From positions 1 to 26,805 of the forward strand of contig CAMPGW010000033.1 of NCBI GenBank assembly GCA_946885735.1: DNA of 26,805 nucleotides, read 5' to 3'. The number at the start of each line of letters is the position of its first letter. The first letter of the stretch is position 1. The translations under genes and the position numbers were made by a program. Source of the DNA: an uncultured Gammaproteobacteria bacterium. Lineage in GTDB: Bacteria; Pseudomonadota; Gammaproteobacteria; Xanthomonadales; Xanthomonadaceae. Below the pieces are notes generated by a model. That model was not told the DNA's origin and searched no databases. It saw nothing but the letters and a program-made list of their open reading frames with translations. Positions 15,240-21,773 of the stretch are shown here, in pieces.

Positions 15240-17303
15240 ATGAACCCCGCCTCGCCGCGCGCCACCCGGGCCCATATCTTCGGAATCCTCCTGCTCGCGC
15301 TGCTCTGCGTGCTGGCGATCGCCCGCTCAGCGGCCGGCACCCGGCTCGACAGCCTCACCATCGACGAGCCCTGGCACGCGGTGGCCGGCGCGAGCTACGT
15401 GCGCGCCAACGACTTCCGCCTCAACCCGGAGCAACCTCCGCTGGTGAAGCTGTGGGCCGGCGCCTTCCTGCCGGACACCTTCCGCCTGCCCGCGCTGCCG
15501 ACGCTGAAGGAGAAGATCCAGGAACGCGAGTTCGTGCAGGACGTGTTCTATCGCGACAACGACGACCGGCTTGCCCAGCAGGCCTTGCGGCGGGCGATGT
15601 GGGCGCTGCACGCGATCCTGATGTTCGTGCTCGGGCTGCTGTGCTGGCGCACCTTCGGTCTGGCCTGGGCGGCGGGCACGCTGGCCTTCCTGGCCATCGA
15701 GCCGACCATCGGTGCGCACTTGCCGGTGGTGATGACGGACCTCGCGCTCGGCCTGACCCTTCCGATCGCGGCGCTGTGCGCGGGCCTGCTGTTCGCGACC
15801 TGGCGCTGGCGCTGGGCCGTGGCCCTGGGCGTGGCCGTCGCGCTGGTCCTCGGCGCGAAGCATTCCGCCCTGCCCGGGCTGCTCGGCCTGGCGCTGGCCT
15901 GCCTCGTGTTCGCGTTGCTGCCGGCGCGGGAGGCCGCGCCCGCCCGGAGCGTGCGTCTGGCGCAACTCGGCGTGGCCGGGCTGCTCGGCATCGCCTTGTT
16001 GTGGGCGCAGTACGGCTTCCATTTCCACGCCGGCGCCGACGGGGGCGACCGTTTCAACCAGGCCATGCCGGACAAGATCGCCGGCCTGCAGATCGAGGGC
16101 CTGCGCAAGGCCCTTGGTTTCATGGATCGCGCGCGGGTGCTGCCGCGGTCCTACCTGTGGGGCCTGGCCGATACCGTGCGGGCGGGCGTGGAGGGCCGCG
16201 GCCAATCCGAGCACCTGGTCTGGGGCACCATCCATGCCGGCGCCCCGCCCTGGTTCACCTGGCCGAGCGTCGTGGTGTCCAAGCTGCCGCTGGCCTTGCT
16301 CGGCCTGGCGCTGCTCGGCGCGGTCGCGGCGTGGCGCATGGGACTGTCGTCCACGGCTCGCCTGTGCTTGCTGGCGCTCGCGGCGGTCAGCCTGACCCAT
16401 CTGCTGGCCTTGATGTCGTCGCAGGGCACCTATGCGGGCGTGCGCCATGCCTTGCCGATCGTCGTTGCGCTGGCGATCGTGGCGGGCGCCGCGATCGCCC
16501 ATGGCTGGCAACGCCAGTCGCGTCCCTGGCTTGCGGCGGCCGCGGCGAGCCTGCTGCTCGCGCTGGCGATGACGGCGCGCGAGCCACGCCTTTGGGAGTA
16601 CCACAACGAACTCGCAGGCGGCACCGATCGCGCCTGGCGCCAGTTCGGCAACGAGGGCGTGGACCTGGGACAGCGCTTCCACGAAGCACTGGCTTTCTAC
16701 CGATCCGACATCCGCGCGAGCGGCGAACCGCTGTTCTACGACTACGGCTTCAACCGCCAGCAGGCCGCGCGTGCGGGCTTGCCGCTGCGTTATCGGGTCG
16801 AATCGATGGATGACGAAAATGCCCGCGGCATCTACACCGGCTGGTTCATCATCGCCACGCCGATGAACATGGCCTGGCCCTCGGCGGGCTGGGATCCGAA
16901 GGTAGGATTGCGGGGACTGCACCGGGTACAGCGGCTCGGACAGATCGAGATCTGGCGCGGTCGGCAGGAGCTTCCTTTGTTGCGCGCCGGCAGCATGTCT
17001 GGCCGCATCATGGATTACCTCTACAAGCAGCGCGGCACCGACTGGGCCCTGGTCGAGCGTCGCGCGGCCGAAGTCATGCAGGTGATGCCCAGCAACATCG
17101 GCATCGGCGTGGAGCTGGGCAACGCCCGCCTGCGGCTGGGCGACGCCGACGGCGCCCGCCAGGCCTACCAGGGGCTGCTCGACCAGACCCAGCGGCCACT
17201 CGATGGCCTGGTGAGGAAGGCGCTCGAGGCCCAGGTGGCGCGGATCGACGCCGGGGTTCCGGCAGCGCAGGTGCCGGCCATGCGCAATCCCTGGATGGAG
17301 TGA
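15240..17303 (+). CDS. GT-C membrane glycosyltransferase (PMT/ArnT-like) with C-terminal TPR-like tail
   Basis: A 687-residue polytopic protein of the GT-C superfamily, which uses lipid-phosphate-linked sugars at the periplasmic face. The first membrane segment (residues 12-31) is followed by the catalytic-loop motif LTIDEPWHAVAG (D42, E43) and the LNPEQPPLVKLWAG block, both classic for PMT-like enzymes. About ten further hydrophobic segments run to about residue 455, and the remainder is soluble. The last 85 residues (ALVERRAAEVMQVMP; LGNARLRLGDADGARQAYQGLL) look like one to two TPR repeats. The start at 15240 is the only ATG fitting the first membrane helix. It is monocistronic by appearance and divergent from mgtE. 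The acceptor could be a glycan or a protein; it cannot be told here. Confidence 0.85.
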   Translation: MNPASPRATRAHIFGILLLALLCVLAIARSAAGTRLDSLTIDEPWHAVAGASYVRANDFRLNPEQPPLVKLWAGAFLPDTFRLPALPTLKEKIQEREFVQDVFYRDNDDRLAQQALRRAMWALHAILMFVLGLLCWRTFGLAWAAGTLAFLAIEPTIGAHLPVVMTDLALGLTLPIAALCAGLLFATWRWRWAVALGVAVALVLGAKHSALPGLLGLALACLVFALLPAREAAPARSVRLAQLGVAGLLGIALLWAQYGFHFHAGADGGDRFNQAMPDKIAGLQIEGLRKALGFMDRARVLPRSYLWGLADTVRAGVEGRGQSEHLVWGTIHAGAPPWFTWPSVVVSKLPLALLGLALLGAVAAWRMGLSSTARLCLLALAAVSLTHLLALMSSQGTYAGVRHALPIVVALAIVAGAAIAHGWQRQSRPWLAAAAASLLLALAMTAREPRLWEYHNELAGGTDRAWRQFGNEGVDLGQRFHEALAFYRSDIRASGEPLFYDYGFNRQQAARAGLPLRYRVESMDDENARGIYTGWFIIATPMNMAWPSAGWDPKVGLRGLHRVQRLGQIEIWRGRQELPLLRAGSMSGRIMDYLYKQRGTDWALVERRAAEVMQVMPSNIGIGVELGNARLRLGDADGARQAYQGLLDQTQRPLDGLVRKALEAQVARIDAGVPAAQVPAMRNPWME

Positions 17304-17450
17304 GACGTCGTCGCAGTCTGCCTCTGGAAATGTGACGGAAATCGTTTATTCGTTTTCAGATCTGGGCAATAGCTCACCTTTTCACGACCCCCAAGAAAGC
17401 ACCTGCCCGCTAAGGTCAGGCGTTCTTTCGCCATTCCAGGGGACAACTGC
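17304..17450. other. AT-richer intergenic gap before the secreted six-Cys gene
   Basis: The stretch about 17326-17385 is visibly richer in A/T than its surroundings (GGAAATCGTTTATTCG, TTTTCAGATCTGGGC). It probably holds the promoter of the downstream gene, but I cannot place a convincing -35/-10 pair. TAAGGT at 17411-17416 is one weak -10 option. No terminator hairpin for the GT-C gene is evident. AGGGGA (17438-17443) is the Shine-Dalgarno for the TTG at 17451. Confidence 0.4.
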
Positions 17451-18740
17451 TTGAAACACCTGCTCGCATCCGCCGCGGCCGGCCTACTGCTGCTCGCCAC
17501 CGCACCCGCCACCATGGCCCAGACCACCGACGGCTACCACAGCGTCCAGGTGTTCCCGCTGGTCGTGGACTCGGGCTCCTTCGCCCAGCGCTTCAACTTC
17601 ACCACGCCGAACGCCTTTCCCGTCACCGTGAAGATCAAGTTCTTCCCCGGCGACGGCACCGTCCAGGCCGCCACCGGACCGGTTACCTGCAGCGACGTGG
17701 TCATCCCCGCCAACAACGCGACGGTCGTGGAAAGCCTGCGCCACCTCTGCCCGGGCCTGAAGGAAGGCTCTGCGTTCGGCTTCGTGCATGCGCAGGCCGC
17801 ACCGTCCTCGGATGGCATGTATGCGGACATCCCGGTGTTCGCCGCGTTCTCGCGCGTCAGCAACCCGCACGGCAACGGCTTCACCGTCGAAGCCTTCGCG
17901 GCGCACAACTTCAACTCTGGCACCGCGGTGGTGAACGGCCTGCGCCGGCTCAGCGCCACGGCGTCCACGCCTGTCTTCCAGACCAACTGCTTCCTGGCCA
18001 ACATCAACCAGTTGGATCCCGAAGCCACGCCGCTGGCAAAGACGGTCAACTACGAGCTGATCCATGGCGGCAATGTCTGGCCTGCCACCATCGACCTGAT
18101 GCCGGGCCAGATCGTGCGGCTGCTCGAAGTGTTCTCGGACGTGGGCGCTCCGGACGGAGACTACAACGACGCAGCGCTGGTCGTTCGCCCCGCCGCGGGC
18201 AATGGCCGCCAGGGCATCATGTCGTTCTGCACGGTGCAGGACAACAACACCTACGGCGCGGACTTCCGCGTCGCGAAGACGGCCTACGGCAGCCTCGGCA
18301 TCGGCTCGAACGACGGCATGCTGGCGCGCGAGTGGGCAGCCACGGCTGACGTGCAGGGCCGCGTCTTCAAGATCCTGCCCGGCAACAGCGCCAACACCCA
18401 CGTGGTCTACTTCCGCCACCCGGACACCGTGCAGTGCCGCTTGCTCAATCCGGTCAGCCCCTTCGGGCCGCTCACCGCGGCCTCGGGCCTGGAAATGCGC
18501 GCGTCCGACTCCGACCAGCTCGAGGCCGAGGGCGGCGACAACCTCACCTCCACCGGCATGATCTACCTGGGCGACAAACCCGAGCACGGCGGCTACAACA
18601 ACCGCTACCTGATCGAAGTCGAGAGCAACGAGACCAACACCGGGGTGGAACGCCCGTACATGCTCTATTGCTCCAGCGGCAGCGGCAACACCTTCGGCTA
18701 CGACATCATCAAATACCAGGAACCGATCGACCGCTTCTGA
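17451..18740 (+). CDS. Secreted six-cysteine protein of unknown function
   Basis: A 429-residue protein I do not recognise. It starts with TTG at 17451, supported by AGGGGA 7 nt upstream and by a signal peptide that begins there (KHLLASAAAGLLLLATAPATMA, cleavage near residue 23, mature start QTTDGYHSVQ). The mature part is rich in Asn, Gly, Thr and aromatic residues, with alternating hydrophobic patterns that suggest beta structure. It has six cysteines (C80, C100, C180, C260, C329, C407), enough for three disulfides, and an acidic DGDYNDAALVV segment around residues 235-245. No enzyme motif, lipobox or membrane segment is seen. It has its own strong terminator, so it is a single-gene unit. 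A periplasmic, surface or extracellular location is inferred. Confidence 0.78.
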   Translation: MKHLLASAAAGLLLLATAPATMAQTTDGYHSVQVFPLVVDSGSFAQRFNFTTPNAFPVTVKIKFFPGDGTVQAATGPVTCSDVVIPANNATVVESLRHLCPGLKEGSAFGFVHAQAAPSSDGMYADIPVFAAFSRVSNPHGNGFTVEAFAAHNFNSGTAVVNGLRRLSATASTPVFQTNCFLANINQLDPEATPLAKTVNYELIHGGNVWPATIDLMPGQIVRLLEVFSDVGAPDGDYNDAALVVRPAAGNGRQGIMSFCTVQDNNTYGADFRVAKTAYGSLGIGSNDGMLAREWAATADVQGRVFKILPGNSANTHVVYFRHPDTVQCRLLNPVSPFGPLTAASGLEMRASDSDQLEAEGGDNLTSTGMIYLGDKPEHGGYNNRYLIEVESNETNTGVERPYMLYCSSGSGNTFGYDIIKYQEPIDRF

Positions 18741-18762
18741 TCCCGGTCGATGCGACACCCGG

Positions 18763-18789
18763 AAAACCCCGCCGCGAGGCGGGGTTTTT
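18763..18789 (+). terminator. Intrinsic terminator after the secreted six-Cys gene
   Basis: A perfect 11-bp stem AAAACCCCGCC (18763-18773) / GGCGGGGTTTT (18778-18788) with a GCGA tetraloop and a T5 run. It begins 23 nt after the stop codon. It separates this gene from the downstream M20 peptidase gene. Confidence 0.93.
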
Positions 18790-18816
18790 CGTTGCGGCGA
18801 CCGGGGCAAGCGGCGG

Positions 18817-18822
18817 TACACT
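18817..18822 (+). promoter_or_regulatory. Candidate -10 (TACACT) of the M20-STAS/MBL operon
   Basis: TACACT lies just after the upstream terminator and matches 4 of 6 consensus bases. The predicted start is near 18829, with a leader of about 22 nt to the ATG at 18851. A promoter is required here because the terminator at 18763-18789 blocks read-through. Confidence 0.35.
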
Positions 18823-18850
18823 GCGGAAGGTCCGACCCGAGCACCTGCCC

Positions 18851-20164
18851 ATGCCACGATGGTTCGCCGCCCCCTTCGCCCTGTGCCTGAGCCTGGCAGC
18901 CGCGAGCACCTCCGCCGCGCAGCTCACGCCGCTCGAGCAAGCGGTGGTGGCGTCGGTGCGCAGCGAGAATCCGCGCGCGCTCGCGCTGCTGAAGGAAACG
19001 GTCGACATCAACAGCGGCACGATGAACTTCGCCGGCGTGCGCAGGGTCGGCGAGGTCATGGACCGCGAGTTCCGCGACATCGGCATGCGCACGGAGTGGA
19101 TCGACGGCAGCGGCTTCCAGCGCGCCGGCCACCTGGTGGCCCACCATGACGGCGCCCCGGGCAGCCCGAAGGTGTTGCTGATCGGCCACCTCGACACCGT
19201 GTTCGCCAAGGACAGTCCGTTCCAGGCCCTGCAACTGACCGGGCCGAAGGCCGGCAGCGGTCCCGGCGTGAACGACATGAAGGGCGGCAACGTGATCCTG
19301 CTGCAGGCGCTGCGCGCGCTGAAGGCCAACGGCCAGCTCGATCGCCTGAGCGTGCGCGTGGTGCTCACCGGCGACGAGGAAGACAGCGGCAAGCCGACCG
19401 CGCTGTCGAAGCAGGCATTGCTGGAGGCGGGCGACTGGGCCGACGTGGCCATCGGCTTCGAGAACGCCGACGGCAGGCCCGAGAATGCCGCCGTGTCGCG
19501 GCGCGGCGCCTCCGGCTGGCAACTGCAGGTCACCGGGCAGCCCGCGCATTCCTCGCAGATCTTCCAGCCCGAGGTCGGCGCCGGTGCGATCTACGAAGCC
19601 GCGCGCATCCTGGAGGCGTTCCGCGATCGCCTGTCGGGCTTCGAGAACCTGAGCTTCAACCCGGGCGTGATCGTCGGCGGCACCGACGTCGCGCTCGACC
19701 ACGAGGATTCCCGCGGCAGCGCCTTCGGCAAGGACAACGTCGTCGCGCAGAAGGTGCTGGTGGACGGCGACCTGCGCGCGGTGTCGCGCGAACAGCTGGA
19801 GGCGGCACGCGCGATCATGCGCGAAATCATTGCCACCCCGCTGCCGAGAACCGCCGCGACGATCGAGTTCGACGACGGCTATCCGCCGATGGGACCGACG
19901 CCCGGCAACCTCGCCTTGCTGGCCCTGTACGACGCCGCCAGCCGCGACCTCGGCCAGGGACCGGTGGGCGCCGTGCATCCGCGCAAGGCCGGCGCCGCCG
20001 ACATCAGCTTCGTCGCCGATCGCGTGGACATGGCGATCGACGGGCTCGGGCTCAAGGGCCCGGGCAACCACACCGTGGATGAGGTCGCCGACCTGCCGAC
20101 GCTGCAGACCCAGGCCGAGCGGGCCGCCTTGCTGTTGCTGCGCCTGCCGGGCCCACTGCCTTGA
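18851..20164 (+). CDS. M20-family metallopeptidase, carboxypeptidase G2-like, exported
   Basis: A 437-residue dizinc exopeptidase of the M20/CPG2 type, cleaving C-terminal residues or N-acyl amino acids. The signal peptide MPRWFAAPFALCLSLAAASTSAA predicts export to the periplasm. The start at 18851 is chosen for this signal peptide. The catalytic set is complete: H113 and D115 in GHLDTVF, D142 in GVNDMKGG, catalytic-base Glu E176 and ligand E177 in GDEEDSG, E204 in GFENADG, and H407 in GPGNHTVDE. The spacing closely matches Pseudomonas CPG2. The dimerisation domain is inserted between about residues 215 and 325 (TGQPAHSSQIF marks its start). Its stop overlaps the next gene's TTG start as TTGA, so the two are probably translationally coupled. 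The natural substrate is unknown. Confidence 0.92.
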   Translation: MPRWFAAPFALCLSLAAASTSAAQLTPLEQAVVASVRSENPRALALLKETVDINSGTMNFAGVRRVGEVMDREFRDIGMRTEWIDGSGFQRAGHLVAHHDGAPGSPKVLLIGHLDTVFAKDSPFQALQLTGPKAGSGPGVNDMKGGNVILLQALRALKANGQLDRLSVRVVLTGDEEDSGKPTALSKQALLEAGDWADVAIGFENADGRPENAAVSRRGASGWQLQVTGQPAHSSQIFQPEVGAGAIYEAARILEAFRDRLSGFENLSFNPGVIVGGTDVALDHEDSRGSAFGKDNVVAQKVLVDGDLRAVSREQLEAARAIMREIIATPLPRTAATIEFDDGYPPMGPTPGNLALLALYDAASRDLGQGPVGAVHPRKAGAADISFVADRVDMAIDGLGLKGPGNHTVDEVADLPTLQTQAERAALLLLRLPGPLP

Positions 20165-21513
20165 GTTTCCGGCTGGAAGCATCGCGGATCGGATCGGCGG
20201 ACCTGCTGGTCGCGGCCGGCTCGCTCGATGCGACCAGCGCCGACGGCTTCCTCGCCGCGGTGCTGGAGCGGCTCGAGGAGGGCGATGCGCAGCGCCTGGT
20301 GCTGGATTTCAGCGGCGTCGAGTATCTGTCGAGCGCCGGCATGCGCGTGCTGGTTATCGCGGCGCGGCAGGCGCGCATCCGCGAGGTGCCGCTGGCACTC
20401 GCCGGCGCCCGCCCGATGATCGCCGAACTGCTGCAGATCGCGCGCTTCGACACCCTTGCCACGCTGCATCCCGACGTGCAGGACGCCCTGGATGCAGCCT
20501 TCGACCCGGTGGCGGCACCGACCCGTGAAAAGCGTCGTGCGGGCGCGCCTGCCGAAGGCATCGTGGTGAATTTCTGGGGCACGCGTGGATCGCTGCCGGC
20601 ACCGCTCGGCATTCGCGAACTGCGAAGGAAGATCGCCAGCGCGCTGCTTGCCGGCCACGGTGCCGGCCTGGACACGCTGGAGAAGGCGCGCGCCTTCGCC
20701 GACGCGCTGCCCTTCGGCATCGGCGGCACCTTCGGCGGCAACACCGCCTGCATCGAGCTCGACGCCGGCCCGGGCCGCTTCCTGTTCCTGGACATGGGCT
20801 CCGGCGCGAGGGCCGCGGGTCACGACGCGCTGCGACGCCTGGGCGGCCGCAAGGGCGAGGTCCACGTGTTGATGTCGCACCTGCATTGGGACCACGTGAT
20901 GGGTTTTCCCTTCTTCGGTCCCGCCTACGTGCCCGGCAACCGCATCGTCGTGCACGGCTGCCATGCGTCGCTCGAGGCGGCGTTCCGGCGCCAGCAGGAA
21001 GAGCCCGGGTTCCCGGTGGGCCTGGATGCGATGGCGGCCGATATCCGATTCGACCGGCTCGAGCCCGAGCAAACCGTCGAGATCGCCGGTTTCCAGGTGA
21101 CGCCGCGGCTGCAGCAGCACGGCGGCGATTCCTACGCGTATCGCATCGAGCGCGGCGGGCGTTGCGTCGTGTACTCCACCGACGCCGAGCACAAGCCCGA
21201 GGATGCCGAGGATCGCGCCCGCTTCATCGAACTCTTCCGTGGCGCCGACCTGGTCATCTTCGATGCCATGTACTCGCTGGCCGAGAGCGTCTCGGTGCGC
21301 GAGGACTGGGGCCACTCCAGCAATGTCGTCGGCGTCGAGTTGTGCCAGCGCGCGGGCGCCCGTCGCCTGGCCCTGTTCCACCACGAGCCCGTGAACGACG
21401 ACCTGGCCATCGAGCGGCTGTGCCAGGACGCGCGCCGGCTCGAGGCGATCACCGGCAAGCGCACGCCGCTGCAGGTCCTGGCCGCCTACGACGGACTGGA
21501 ACTGGCGGTCTGA
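20161..21513 (+). CDS. STAS domain-metallo-beta-lactamase-fold hydrolase fusion
   Basis: A 450-residue cytoplasmic two-domain protein, with a TTG start inside the upstream stop (TTGA, 20161-20164). Residues 1 to about 115 form a STAS (anti-anti-sigma-factor-like) domain. LVLDFSGVEYLSSAGMRVLV places S57/S58 where SpoIIAA/RsbV proteins carry the phosphorylated serine. After a charged linker (about 118-135) comes an MBL domain opening VVNFWGTRGSLPAP, a signature I associate with cyclic-nucleotide-phosphodiesterase/PhnP-like MBL proteins. Metal ligands appear intact: H240, H242, D244, H245 (SHLHWDH), H320 (QQHGGDSYAYR), D341 (YSTDAEH), and further His at H385 (WGHSSN) and H407/H408 (FHHEP). The catalytic core therefore looks active and its control by partner switching is inferred. 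No RsbW-like kinase or phosphatase gene is in the window. Confidence 0.85.
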   Translation: MSFRLEASRIGSADLLVAAGSLDATSADGFLAAVLERLEEGDAQRLVLDFSGVEYLSSAGMRVLVIAARQARIREVPLALAGARPMIAELLQIARFDTLATLHPDVQDALDAAFDPVAAPTREKRRAGAPAEGIVVNFWGTRGSLPAPLGIRELRRKIASALLAGHGAGLDTLEKARAFADALPFGIGGTFGGNTACIELDAGPGRFLFLDMGSGARAAGHDALRRLGGRKGEVHVLMSHLHWDHVMGFPFFGPAYVPGNRIVVHGCHASLEAAFRRQQEEPGFPVGLDAMAADIRFDRLEPEQTVEIAGFQVTPRLQQHGGDSYAYRIERGGRCVVYSTDAEHKPEDAEDRARFIELFRGADLVIFDAMYSLAESVSVREDWGHSSNVVGVELCQRAGARRLALFHHEPVNDDLAIERLCQDARRLEAITGKRTPLQVLAAYDGLELAV

Positions 21514-21522
21514 GCCCCGGCC

Positions 21523-21615
21523 GCGGGCGCGCCCGCCCGCGCCTGAACCGCATCGCCTTAGGCGACATCGCGCAAAAGCGTGACGCGGCGCAGCACGGAT
21601 GATCACTTTTGGCGC
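21523..21615. other. Cluster of inverted repeats after the STAS-MBL gene
   Basis: Three hairpin candidates lie in tandem: the perfect palindrome GCGGGCGCGCCCGC (21523-21536), TCGCC-TTA-GGCGA (21553-21565), and a longer imperfect pair GCGCAAAAGCGTGA (21570-21583) with TCACTTTTGGCGC (21603-21615). None is followed by a T-run on the plus strand. They may stabilise the 3' end of the operon mRNA or be a weak terminator. Confidence 0.4.
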
Positions 21616-21632
21616 AGCCTGACGTTCGAATG

Positions 21633-21648
21633 TGTGATAAGCATCACT
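21633..21648. promoter_or_regulatory. CRP/Clp-type operator upstream of the M4 protease
   Basis: TGTGA-N6-TCACT (TGTGATAAGCATCACT) matches the CRP consensus TGTGA-N6-TCACA at 9 of 10 half-site bases. Its centre is 133 bp before the ATG at 21774. Xanthomonad Clp, a CRP homologue that responds to c-di-GMP, recognises this consensus and controls extracellular proteases, so the location is meaningful. A clear -10 is not visible downstream. One weak option (TTGGCG at 21609, TGTGAT at 21633) would overlap the site and imply repression. Confidence 0.55.
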
Positions 21649-21723
21649 TTGTGTCTCGGATTTGAGTAGCGGCAGTTGACCCCTTCCCCGCGGGAAGCGC
21701 AGGTTCGACCGGGCCACACCCGG

Positions 21724-21750
21724 ACCGCCCCCCAGAGGGCGGTTTTCTTT
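21724..21750 (+). terminator. Intrinsic terminator-like hairpin in the M4 protease leader
   Basis: Stem ACCGCCC (21724-21730) / GGGCGGT (21737-21743), 6-nt loop, then TTTTCTTT. Only 23 nt separate it from the ATG at 21774, too little for a promoter. The protease transcript must therefore begin upstream and pass this hairpin, unless the hairpin simply ends the STAS-MBL operon and read-through feeds the protease. Confidence 0.7.
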
Positions 21751-21773
21751 AATCCTTTGAGGGAACGTCTTTC

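Noticed and set aside
21630..21665. Eleven-codon leader reading frame (MCDKHHFVSRI) before the M4 protease
   Set aside because: No Shine-Dalgarno, and the frame coincides with the CRP/Clp-like palindrome, which explains the sequence better than a leader peptide.
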